This document shows positions 49,625 to 59,840 of a stretch of 64,000 nt of DNA, piece by piece. The translations under genes and the position numbers were made by a program. Source of the DNA: Ectobius pallidus (lineage: Eukaryota; Arthropoda; Insecta; Blattodea; Ectobiidae); contig CAXKWD010000005.1 of the NCBI GenBank assembly GCA_964059195.1, forward strand, positions 96,547,882 through 96,611,881. The letters run 5' to 3'. The notes beneath the pieces are model-generated. The model made no database searches and had not been told where the DNA came from. It saw nothing but the letters and a program-made list of their open reading frames with translations. Every line of letters starts with the position of its first letter. The stretch's first letter is position 1.

Positions 49625-49700
49625 CCGAGCGAGGTGGCCGAGATGGTAACTTTCGTGGTTTTCCTAGTCGTAAAGGCATATTTACATACCCACGAATCAT
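49625..49700 (+). mobile_element. SINE fragment, CGAGCGAGGTGGCC head
   Basis: CCGAGCGAGGTGGCCGAGAT (A-box region) is followed directly by CCTAGTCGTAAAGGC, the tail motif of the SINE at 13040-13175. The B-box part is missing. The 777-bp hAT element sits at its 5' edge. Confidence 0.55.
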
Positions 49701-49872
49701 CCTGTATCATATCCATTTAAATTAATTTAAGTTGAAATGTACTCTATAAAAATTCACCAACAATAGAAACAATTGACAAGCAATAGTTCCATGGCCTACC
49801 CTACTGTACAGACACAGATCCCGAACTCCTGATATGGCCTCCTAGCTAAAAGGGGAATAAACACAGTCCAGT

Positions 49873-50123
49873 ATGGAGGTGGATGTATGCGCAGATGTCC
49901 AAATTGGCACTTCAGAAAATATTAATGACATAAGTCGTGCCATCCTAAATTTGCAAATCTCAAAGAAACAAAATGTCTTTGCGCAAACGTGGCTAGCAAT
50001 GGGATACTTGTTTTATATGACAGGAGAAGAACGTCCAACGACAGAAGGCCTACAGAGATTATTATATCGTGCGCGTGCTGACTTACGACGTCTGGGCAGA
50101 CACCGTCTCCCGTTGGTTATTAA
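49873..50123 (+). pseudogene. Unrecognised ORF interrupted by a hAT-like MITE
   Basis: ATG at 49873 opens MEVDVCADVQIGTSENINDI, then SRAILNLQISKKQNVFAQTW, LAMGYLFYMTGEERPTTEGL and QRLLYRARADLRRLGRHRLP. After codon 83 the frame enters the MITE at 50124. Across the element the frame continues only as KQLDLVDVP and a stop (from 50750). The composition is more protein-like than the AT-rich ORFs around it, so this may be an exon or a transposon-encoded protein. No family is recognised. Confidence 0.4.
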
Positions 50124-50741
50124 TAGACCTGGGATTTTAAGGCAAATGCCTATTTTGTTCCTTATGAAATAACATGAAAATTTTTAAATATGTGGACGTT
50201 TTATGGTAAATCACTTACATTTATAGAGTTTTATAGTGCCCTAAAATGCCTATTTGAACCTTTAGAGCCTATTTTACTATTTTAGTGCCTAAAATGCCTA
50301 TTTTGAATATTTAAAATAAAATTCAACTCCTGTAATTTTTACAATCTCATAATGGACATCCCTCAATGAAAAGCAAAACATCAGAGGTGGGTTCTTCACA
50401 GAAATTTGATTATTCCAAACAATTTTCGCTAAAGCAATGCTGACTGAAGGGGGAAGGGGAGTATTAAGGGGGAAGGACTACTGTGTCAAGTCACCAGTGA
50501 AAGAACATCTGTTTAAGTGATTGTAGTTCGAGATGCCTAATTTTGAGGTTAATTTTGTGAAGAATAGGTTTACCACGTTTCTTGCAGTAAAAAATAAGAC
50601 CATGTTACAGTTTAAGTGTATATTGTAATACTTTAAAGTCTATTTTCTATCTATTTACACATTTTTTAAGCGTATTTAAAGTGCCTATTTTCTCTTTTAA
50701 AAGCCTATTTACTTGTTTTAGAGCCTAAAATCCCAGGTCTA
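50124..50741. mobile_element. hAT-like MITE, CCTGGGATTTTA family, copy 1
   Basis: Perfect ends TAGACCTGGGATTTTA and TAAAATCCCAGGTCTA with an exact 8-bp TSD GTTATTAA (50116-50123 and 50742-50749). It is 618 bp. The interior is rich in GCCTAAAATGCCTATTTT motifs. Copy 2 is at 53281-53909 in the opposite orientation. Confidence 0.93.
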
Positions 50742-50887
50742 GTTATTAAACAGCTTGACCTGGTTGATGTTCCCTGATCAGTACAAAATCCACGTGTGTT
50801 GAAATAATGGTTAAAACTCATCACAAAGCGTCTCATAGTTCACAGACATGAATGGACTGCAACTTTGGTCATATAAACTTGTATTGT

Positions 50888-50888
50888 A

Positions 50889-50927
<39 letters not shown>

Positions 50928-50938
50928 AATAAATAATA
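50888..50938. repeat. (AAT)n/(AAAT)n microsatellite
   Basis: AATAATAAT units changing into AAATAAAT. Confidence 0.9.
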
Positions 50939-51300
50939 AAACACAGCTAAATTTAAAAAAATCACCAACTGCAAAATATTACAAACAATTGTTAACTGAA
51001 AGATGTTTGTCCTGTGTCTCTCGTGTAGGTAGTGTAGGTAGTGGACAGCTCTTCAATTTGAAGCATAAGAAGTGAATTTAAGCTTTACTTTAAAACAATA
51101 GGCCCATATCCAAAGAACTCTTCTAGTACAACTGAAGCCTTCTCTTCTTCAAAACGTAGAATTTTCTCAGAACCTTTTCCATTTTCATTGTCATTGGTCT
51201 TTGGCGAGTCCTTGAAGCCTGTTACTTCTTATTAGGTCAGAGGAACTGGATTCACAAACTGCTGTACTACTACATTCTGACATGTTATAACACTTATAAC

Positions 51301-51919
51301 TAGGGTTCTGATGTTTATGACATGTCATATTTTTATCCTGACCTCCATTCTCCCCGAAAACTCAAATTAAACATGAATTGCACATTTTTTTTTCTAATCG
51401 GACCGTTTTTATTTTCCATATAAAGTTATATTTTTGTTATTTTCATGGTCTTGGTCATATTTCGGTCATATTTGTAATTTAACTTCATATTTCAGTTATA
51501 AATTCGGTAAAAGAGCACAAATATGCAGCATGTGCACTAAATTGTAGACTTAATTCCCCCCCCCCCCGCCGAAAAAGAGTCACGAATATTTTGATCTTAC
51601 TGTAACTGAAATGTGAAGGAACAATAACAAGTAATAGCACAATTACCTCTTTCTCCTTGTTGTTAACACCTTCCAATAGACATGTTTTAAAAATATTTTC
51701 AGTTCACATTTGCAGTGGTATCTGGAACAATTAGCAAATTAGAAGTTCTTTACAAGTAAAGTATAGTCATTAAACGTTTTAAATTGAAACATTTATTGTA
51801 AGAAAATACGTTCTTTTATTAGGATATATTTAGGATTGTTGAGTCATATTTAGTCATTTTTAAGGTCATATTTGCAGTCATATTTTCCACTTCTTTAGGT
51901 CATAAACATCCGAACCCTA
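51301..51919. mobile_element. hAT-like MITE, TAGGGTTCTGATGTTTATGAC ends
   Basis: The left TAGGGTTCTGATGTTTATGA and inverted right TAGGGTTCGGATGTTTATGA differ at one base. The TSD is CTTATAAC (51293-51300) and TTTATAAC (51920-51927), 7 of 8 matching. The interior of 619 bp has many GTCATATTT motifs. Confidence 0.9.
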
Positions 51920-51927
51920 TTTATAAC

Positions 51928-52595
51928 AATCCTCAAAGGCGTTCCTAATCTTGTCACTTATATCTTCCAAGATTCTGACTATGATAAAATGGTTTTTATA
52001 AAAGTTGAGCTATTACACTGTTATCTAATTATCTGTAAAATTACTTTCATAATGTCATACCAGCCTAACACACGAATCTACAGACAACTTTACTGTAGTA
52101 TAGACAGGAAGAAAAGATGAAATACACAATCGATTACTTTTATTTCTTCATCATGTTACAAATTCCACCAGTTATATCACGTACTACGTGATTCGTAGTA
52201 AATCAGACGACGTCGAACCATCGCGGAGCGACACAGGAACTGGAAGATCATCTCCTTCACTTGGGTTGGATGTCCATGAAACAGTCTTCACTTGAAGGAT
52301 TGCGTCTTCGGTACAGTCTGTACTTAAAAGAACAGGAAGGCCGGGTCTGAATATTCCTTATTCAGTCTTCAGTAAATGTCTACCCATCAACAGATACACC
52401 TCTGTTTAGAGACCACCAGATAGTAGTGCCATCACGGCATTGAGTAGTCATAGGATCTGGAAGGTCCCGGGGTTGCTGATACCTATGGTATCTTCTTTGT
52501 ATTATATACCTGTTTATCCACAGGTACAATGCGTTTTTCCATGAAAATTTCTAAGTTATATAGTTGCAGTTGACAATTTTAGAGAGGTGACTTGC
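51928..52595. other. Region between MITE and TPPP-like exon, no firm gene
   Basis: On the minus strand 52195-52330 has an open frame (RPGLPVLLSTDCTEDAILQV, then KTVSWTSNPSEGDDLPVPVS) without a recognised domain or clear splice sites. It might be an exon or repeat coding. Confidence 0.3.
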
Positions 52596-52875
52596 CTAGC
52601 TCCTCCCAACCTCCTCCTCCTCATCTTCTTCTTCTTCTTCTTCTTCTTTTACTGATGTGCCTTTACCAGAAGCATCAAATCTCTCCTTGTGAGCTCCAGT
52701 GTAGAGCGAGGTGTCTGTCAACCTATCCACTGCTCCAGTTTTTGAGACTTTTGTGGTTCCTGCTGTTCCACAGCTCACCAGTTTGTTATACAATTCATCT
52801 GCATCCATCTTTTTTGATGATGCCAGATCTTCAACATACTTCTTAAAGGTGTCGAAGTCAATAGGTTTTGACCTG
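52596..52875 (-). CDS. TPPP/p25-alpha family exon (C-terminal region), possibly a pseudogene
   Basis: On the minus strand after an acceptor-like GTCGCCTACACAG comes RSKPIDFDTFKKYVEDLASS, then KKMDADELYNKLVSCGTAGT, TKVSKTGAVDRLTDTSLYTG and AHKERFDASGKG. The last blocks (TGAVDRLTDTS, YTGxHKERFDxSGKG) are hallmarks of tubulin polymerisation-promoting proteins, cytosolic microtubule-bundling proteins. The exon is open, begins in a phase that fits a split codon and lacks frameshifts. Oddities: after SGKG the usual short Gly/Tyr-containing C-terminus is replaced by TSVKEEEEEEEDEEEE and VGRS from a GAA repeat. No N-terminal TPPP exon is visible in the 11 kb upstream. Either the last exon lies elsewhere, with a weak donor at TCA|GTAAAAG, or this is a relocated copy. 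Confidence 0.7.
52614..52648. repeat. CTT/CTC-rich simple repeat in the TPPP-like exon
   Basis: Consecutive CTTCTT and CTCCTC units on the plus strand encode the Glu/Asp tail on the minus strand. The tail may be a product of repeat expansion. Confidence 0.8.
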
Positions 52876-53280
52876 TGTAGGCGACCCAACATATATATAA
52901 AACATAAAAACAATAAAAATAAAACAATAAAAAAACTCATAAACAATATTAAAAACGCATAAAAAATCTCAAAACGTGTAAATATAAGATAATAAAAATA
53001 CGCATAAAAGCTATAAAAGTACATGTAAAGATTATAAAAGAAGTAAAGATATAAAATATCCATGGATACGTTCCTATTGTTCCAATCTGTTACCATGGAT
53101 TGCTTAAGTGTATTTATCGATTCTCAATCTTCCTCCTGTGTTAAACTTTCATTTATTTGTTAAGACACTAATTACTTTTGATACAATGCTAAACGAGAAA
53201 CCTCTAGAACCGTTATATTAGAAATTGCATAATATATAAATGATTGTACGATATGTGTGGAATGGAAGTAATCATATGAG
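52876..53280. other. No gene seen
   Basis: AT-rich, pyrimidine-rich on the minus strand directly before the TPPP-like exon, as expected for an intron end. The minus-strand frame continuing through it encodes only Phe/Leu/Tyr-rich sequence and is not coding. Confidence 0.5.
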
Positions 53281-53909
53281 TAGTCCTGGGATTTTAGGCT
53301 CTAAAAAATAGTTTTTGGCACCTAAAATAGGCTTTTAAAATATAAAATAGGCACTTAAAATATGCTTTAAAATGTGTAAATAGACAGAAAATATACTTTA
53401 AAATACTACAATATGCTCTTCAACTGTAATGTGATCTTTTTTATTGTAAAAAAAGTGGTATACCTAAGCGTACCTATGGTTTTGTGCGTACCTATTCTCA
53501 ACAGAAATAATTGCAAAATTAAGACGGAATTAAAAATACATTTATCAAAAACAGTTTTGGATTATATGAAAAACTGACACAGTCACCATTCCTTTGGCGG
53601 CAAATGTTTGGAAAAATGTTTGGGAAGTTTCTGTGAAAAACCCTTTGCTGTTCTGCTCTTCATTCAGGAATGTCCATTAAATGGTTGTAAAGGTTACAGT
53701 AGTTGGATTTTATTTTAAATGTGCAAAATAGGCACTTTAGGCACTAGAATAGTAAAAATAGGCTCCAAAGGTCCAAATAGGCATTTTAGGGCAGCACTAT
53801 AAAACTCTATAAATTTAAGTGATTTATCATGAAATGTCAACATATTTCAAAATTTTCATGTTATTTCATAAGGAACAAAGTAGGCATTTGCCTTAAAATC
53901 CCAGGTATA
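53281..53909. mobile_element. hAT-like MITE, CCTGGGATTTTA family, copy 2
   Basis: The left TAGTCCTGGGATTTTAGG and inverted right TATACCTGGGATTTTAAGG pair. The exact TSD is CATATGAG (53273-53280 and 53910-53917). It is 629 bp and inverted relative to 50124-50741. Confidence 0.92.
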
Positions 53910-54050
53910 CATATGAGTTAGCTTGTCGCACTATCGTGAAGTATGCGCTGGCGCTGGTGCGATTAACCAATGAAACGACAGGACACAGTTAGTCAAGGCA
54001 AGTCTGTTGTTTACTTTTGCTCCGTAGATATCTTGGATCAGACACGACAT

Positions 54051-55393
54051 ACGCCGGGTTTCCGAAACGTAAGATATCTACTAGATGGCATTATTCAATC
54101 CGTAAGCGTTTCTGAAACGTTCGATGGCGGCTAATCGTTCGATAGAACGCCCTACAAACTATCGCACCATAAATCACTAGATATCTGGCGAAACGGTAGA
54201 TAAACACGCAACATGGCGGAAATGCGAAATATTTATGTTGATGTATGTTTCGTTATTATGTTAGCATTTAATCTTACATTATGTTACTAGCTTGTTATGG
54301 TATTAAAATTAAAAGTAGTAATGAAGCTGGCATTGGTTATTAATTTGTGTGTGAAATAATTCATAATACTGTACTAGAAAAATTGTATATTATCGGTTAG
54401 ATGATCTTTGTTATAGCCTAGGCTATTAATGTATCCATCGTTTATTTGTATTAATTTAATTTTCTGTTGTAAGTTAATATTTTAAGAAAACATCGCGAAT
54501 ATTATTTTCTTGCTGGTCATCTTCAATGCCAGATCGTATAAGGCCTAGGTCTATACAGAAGTAAATATTCCCTGAAAGAAATACAGCAATCCTTTCAAGA
54601 AGTAGCCTACGATGATATTCAGATTCGGAAAAAATGTAGCTTAAGTATATTAATTTTATTTTCTGATGCAACACTTTATGAAGAAAATATTGCCAGTTTA
54701 CAGCACGAATATTAATACATAATCATCATCTTTCTCGTCATCTTCATCCTGAGGCAATAAATAGGCCTAGAGATGTGTAAAGCAAAAAGTATTCCCTGAA
54801 AGAATTAGATCTTTGACGATATTGAGTTTCGGAAAGAATCAGGCTGTCAAAGCAATGACCTATGGATAAATAGGCCATCATATTAAATAAGGAACAGCTG
54901 CAAGCATGCCTTTTTCAGCGTTAAATTGCCCATCATTAGAAATGGGAACAACCATCGAAGCATTCCTTTCTGTGGTAAATTAGCTATAACTTAATTAATG
55001 TGTTACGTTTTACGCATTATGTTGTCAGATTGTGATGGGTGACATTTTTCTCTAATGCACAAGTCTCGAAATCGAAATTACCGTAGTTTATCTCACGTTC
55101 TACATTCATTTTAGCAGAGAAACAGCAGACAAGGAAAAGCAGAAAGATAATTCAGCCATTTTGATAGAATAGCAAGAAGCGCTCCGATTGGTTGCTATTC
55201 AATCACGGCCAACTTGATATTAGAGTAAGCACCGTGTCTCCATCTATTGACAAAGTGCTCAACTCATTTATCTGACGTATCGCTATTTGCCGATAGTATT
55301 TGCTTTCGGAAACGGAAGGTGTTTAAAGAGTGTATAAAATCTATAGAGCCATTAGCTGTCTAGAAGATATCTGGAGCTTTTATGCAACCGGGC
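54051..55393. mobile_element. Possible DNA-transposon remnant with imperfect inverted ends
   Basis: The left GCCGGGTTTCCGAAACG with GATATCTACTAGATGG resembles the inverted right GCCCGGTTGCATAAAAGC with GATATCTTCTAGACAG. No TSD was identified and no ORF in between is recognised. Confidence 0.35.
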
Positions 55394-55855
55394 CATAGAG
55401 TTGGATTATTCCCACAAAGTCTCTGGCCTTGAAGAGTAACCCAGCCAGCGAGCTTCTCGTTACGTCTCGTTACCAAGATGCGCGAATTCGGTGCGCGTAA
55501 GATCAGTAAGCTACCGCTGGGCAGAGAGTGAACATCATGCAGAAAATACTATAATAGTTGAGTGGAGGGATAATGCGCAGCGAGAGAGACAGACAACACG
55601 TGGAGTGAAATAGGAGAGCTGAGCCAATCAGGGTGCAGCTACCTCCCCTAGCCAGGAACTCTACGAGCGGTGAGACTCGCTCCTAAGGTATATACGTAAA
55701 AACCCAGAGACGTTGTGGAGGTAATCCTACTCTACCTGTATCTCCGTTACATTAGCTTTTAGCGAGTGGCCCCTCATAAGACCGATTTTAAAGACCTTTG
55801 CATAGCTTCACGATATTTTCTGCAACAGATGGATAGAAAGAAGTACGTGGCTTAC
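55394..55855. other. GC-richer stretch, probable start of intron 1 of the next minus-strand gene
   Basis: If the signal-peptide exon at 55856-55928 is real, this is intronic. No further exon could be assigned with confidence. Confidence 0.35.
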
Positions 55856-55928
55856 CTTGGAAGGCTCGAATCTGGTACAAAGCGATGGTGAACACCATGA
55901 CTGCGACACACCACTGCACTTGCACCAT
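55856..55928 (-). CDS. Probable first coding exon with signal peptide, gene unknown
   Basis: ATG at 55928 (context GACATGG) opens MVQVQWCVAVMVFTIALYQI, then RAFQ, and ends CCAAG|GTAAGC, a near-ideal donor. A 15-residue hydrophobic core is consistent with a signal peptide or signal anchor. Upstream sequence to about 55990 is GC-richer and gene-like. The rest of the gene must lie at lower coordinates. No downstream exon was identified with matching phase, so the product cannot be named. Confidence 0.5.
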
Positions 55929-56043
55929 GTCACCCGAATTCTCGCACACTAAAGCAAGTCTCTGACTTCCTTCCAAGCCGCTGTTTCACTGGCAGGTTCC
56001 AATTCCGAATTTAGAATTCACAGGACCACATAAACTCTGTCAG

Positions 56044-56974
56044 TAGGGCAAGGCCAAGGGCAATGACCATAAAATAGTGAAAAAAATGCAAAATACAAAA
56101 TGCATTTATGACCTAAAAATAGTGAAAAAATATTACAAAATTTAAAAGAATTACCAATTAATTCCCCTTATTTACTTACTTACAAATAGTTTTTTTAAGT
56201 AATGAATTGATAAAAAAAATTTAATAGATGACAGTGCGTTATATATGAGTTTACAATATAAAACACAATTTCTTACTAAAGAAGTAAGTAAATTTGTACT
56301 ACTTGGACACCCTTAGCGAAAAAACAAAAAAATTCTTTCCGTACTGGCATGCCCATCAAATTGCCCCTAGCAAATATGTACCATTTAAAAAGAAAGAAAA
56401 AAATAATTCTTTATTGCTACAAGACAAACTACTATGGTGTTTACAATTAACCTGAATTATAAAGAACTAAACATTTGGCAGAGATTCTTAAAAAAAAGTT
56501 GTCTGTTGTCTGAAAGTAACGATTTGTGCATGGAAAACTTCCTGTCTATCTCCACTGAAACATGGCCTAAAATGCCGAAAAAGGCCTAAAAATGTCGAAA
56601 ATGACCTAAAAATGCATTGAGATTGTATTTTGTTTCTGTATCTTACGGCTTCGATCTACCTTCAATTGTTGTAATGATTTCAGGTGTAAAAAATGGGTCA
56701 TCAATAGTCGGCGAGAAGACCTACTAACAAAAACTGTAAAATATTTAAATGTAAATGTAAATGTAAATGCAAAGTATACGAATATTACTTTAAAATTCCA
56801 AAAAATTACCTATCTCTTGAAAATGACGAAAAATGCAAAATAAAGCAAAAAAAAAATAAAAAAAATAATGCCCTTATTTCATCTATTATTTGATGATACG
56901 CATTTATGTATGTTCGAGCTACCTTTTAACTTTCATATAAAAAAAGATGCAAAATCATCAACTGCCTTGCCCTA
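56044..56974. mobile_element. hAT-like element, TAGGGCAAGG family, copy 1
   Basis: Ends TAGGGCAAGG and CCTTGCCCTA. The TSD is TCTGTCAG (56036-56043) and TCTATCAG (56975-56982), 7 of 8. It is 931 bp. Interior blocks such as ATGCCCATCAAATTGCC and GACCTAAAAATG match the copy at 60674-61387 in the opposite orientation. Confidence 0.85.
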
Positions 56975-57035
56975 TCTATCAGTAGGTAACAGCTTGACTT
57001 TATATGTGCTTAAAATATCAGTATGAAGCAAATTA

Positions 57036-57765
57036 TTTGTCAAACCTCTGTATAACAAAGATCGATATAACGATAACCCGCTTATAGCAATATTTTTGTT
57101 TCGTCCCGGCGAATTTCCTATCTTAATAATGTTAAATGTAACTCACTATAACGATGAAGCTATTTCCTTTTATAACGATATTTAGAGGATGAATTATTGT
57201 TACTGCAAATTAGTATCTTAGCCCTATGGATGGTAGCTGGTATCAGGTCAGTATTCTTCCAAGCCACCAATATTGTTTTCTGGGTGCCTGATATCTGTTA
57301 CATTTCTTAGAAATTCCAGAAAAGAAAGGTTCATGAGGGGTGGAAAATAGGATCACTGAGGCTAAAATCATCCTTTACTTCAACATGTACCTAATGTGCA
57401 ATGAAAATACCATAAGGAGCAACTGTTTTAGCTTTGCCTTAGCTTGCCTTTCTCTTCTCTCTTCCCACCAACTACGAGTTTGCAATTTCTGACACATGGC
57501 TAGGCTCAGTAATTTTTTAGAATGCGGTTGTAAAGTAGCTATGGTTACAATTTAACGGAAGTCAGTAGTTCGAGTAACAAAATTAGGGATTTTTTAGAAT
57601 TGGATTTGTGATTCATTATTTTCCACTCTTCACATATTCAGTTCCTTGAATGATCCTGTAGAATACACAGTTTTCTGCATGCAGTATTTCTAACGTGTGG
57701 TAAATTACAGCCCCTCAATATAACAATAACCCTCATATAACAATACAATATATCGTTATCGGCCA
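57036..57765. mobile_element. Degraded pogo/Tigger-type element, second copy
   Basis: The left TGTCAAACCTCTGTATAAC and the following AAGATCGATATAACGATAA match 26069 onwards. The right part TTACAGCCCCTCAATATAAC, AATAACCCTCATATAACAAT matches to near the end, where a deletion of about 17 bp and mutations blur the terminal repeat. It has the same orientation as copy 1. Confidence 0.8.
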
Positions 57766-58458
57766 CCTATTGTCCGCCAGAGTACGCGTATGTTACAAGC
57801 TCGATTTGTAGGCCTACTGAAATTGTGTTTAGAAACAAAATCCTTGATTAGCCTATTTAGTCTTCTGTCTGTCAGAAATATCAGATATTTCTTTCTTTGG
57901 CCGCTATATGAATTGTAACTTGTATGAACTTCTTTTGTTTTTCTTGACCTACTATATACACACTGCCTTCTAGACTATATTACTCGTGTATACACTGCCT
58001 GTCCTATACGGCTAATTTTGCGTACGCGGCGACATTACAGATGGCAGCACCTTTCACACCCAGCTGCAATATCCTTTACATTACCGTATGCTGTGTTGCC
58101 CTCTGAAGTATAAACTCGGAAACTGAATTATGCTGGAATTTCATCGTATCTGGGTATGAACTGTGTCGCCTCTACTGGAGAAATTAGGCAATTTAACAAT
58201 ACTCTGAACTCCATGTTAAAATTAAGCATGGACAGGGAGTGTAATTCTCGAGACGGCGGTGATTATTTGGTTTATTTGGCAATGACAGATACATATAAAA
58301 CCCAAATTATATTTTTTAAATTCAATTGAGCAATTCGACTCGACAGATAACACAAGTGGCTGGCGTTTGATATCTGATCCCCAATTCCAACTAACCAGGC
58401 TAAATTTTCGTCGATTTACCCTATCTTACTTTATTAAGGTGAAGGAAAGATTGCACAT
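57766..58458. other. No gene seen
   Basis: It contains TACTCGTGTATACACTGCC and CTGCCTTCTAGACTATATTA near 57960-57995 and GGAGTGTAATTCTCGAGACG near 58234-58253. These are inverted counterparts of the sequence upstream of the ALKBH7-like gene. Confidence 0.5.
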
Positions 58459-58680
58459 CGCCGTGGTGGTGTAGCGATTCCGCCACTGAAAGGGCGCGGG
58501 TCCTAACCTGACCACGGTCGTTTGATTTTTCAGGACGTAAAAATCCTGGACACTTAGTTCTCAGGGAGAGACTAAGTATAAACCATGGGTCCCGTGTCTT
58601 TAATTTACGGCACAATCAAGTATTTAAAGCTTAAAGCCTCAGGATTAAATTCCCCGACCAAATAATACCATAGTTTTCTC
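58459..58680 (+). mobile_element. Probable tRNA-derived SINE
   Basis: CGCCGTGGTGGTGTAGCGAT is an A-box-like head. A degraded B box (GCGGGTCCTAACCTGACC) follows at tRNA-like spacing. The remaining sequence is uncharacterised. Confidence 0.4.
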
Positions 58681-59840
58681 TAGCTGGTCGTTGAAGCGAT
58701 AGGCTTTGTCTCTCTGTCCCCTATAGGAAAATTACATTAAGTAAATCAGTCCTCGGGAATGAATCTCCGCTTGGAGGCCTTAAACTTCGTATGCTGAAGA
58801 ACAGGATACCACCCATCCATCGTAGATTGATTCCAATCGGAAGAGCCAGTCAGGTGATGCTAATACATTAAACAATGGAATTGAATATTGTCTATTTGGA
58901 ATTTTGCTGCCTTGGGAGAGTTGTTGAAGTGCCGGAAAATTGATAAATTCATCTCCTTGTGTGTTTTCCTGGATCTCAATTTTTAAAGTCGAACAGAGCT
59001 CTGAAGTCGTCCAAGCGTTAAGCCCCATTCACAATGAAAACGCGAGACACTAACGCATGACATGAACATAACATCCGCTATAAGTTACTATTTACAATAA
59101 AAACGAAGCGATCATAGGTTGTTTCAAAATACGCAATCGCAAGAATAGAATCCACATCACAAAGAAAAGGGGTAATAAAAGTAGAGACATGGTTTACTTG
59201 AATAAACTGATGTGATAATTAGCACATGTCTAAAATAGCTGATTCATGTATGTAACCCATCTGAAATGAACACATGTCAAGTTAGTCAAGTTAACTCAAG
59301 CTACCTTCATTTATCCAGTTGCGCTACCCAATAGCGTCTTATGATACTTTGTGCACTTTTTATTTTGAGGGGACACGGGGAACAGTGTCCCCAAAATATA
59401 TGAAGTTTTAAATATTTTGAAAATTAAATTATATTTCCATATAATTTACGAAAATTATTTTGCCGGAATAATCTTATAAACTACAATTCATGTTAAAATT
59501 CCCACAAAATTTTCATTCTCTGCTGTACCCGTCTTTATTGAAGCTACCATAGTAAATTTGAATCCCCCAAATATTTTTAAACTAAAGCACTGACATTAAT
59601 AATATATATTATATTTGTCGTAGTGCTTGTCATAGAAACAATATTAACACAGCAGAACTATTCACTTTTTGCTCAGCCAAGAGATGAAATCATGCTTATT
59701 TTTTAAATACGTAAAATCAAGCTATCAAGAAAGTATTGGTATAAACAAACCTATTCTGCGCATCTATTATGAGAATCTTTTTCGTTATGATAGTGTCTGG
59801 TTTTTAAAATACCTTTACGCAAACAAGAAAGTTCGGAGTA
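58681..59840. other. Intergenic DNA, no gene seen
   Basis: The ORFs at 58780-59028 (-) and 59669-59857 (+) show no recognisable motif. Confidence 0.5.

Noticed and set aside
52592..52962. Plus-strand Pro/Leu/Ser-rich ORFs
   Set aside because: They are antisense to the TPPP-like exon and its simple repeat.
52596..53096. Full 166-residue minus-strand ORF as one protein
   Set aside because: The first 70 or so residues are Phe/Tyr/Leu-rich translations of a pyrimidine-rich intron end. Only the part after the acceptor at 52876 matches the TPPP family.
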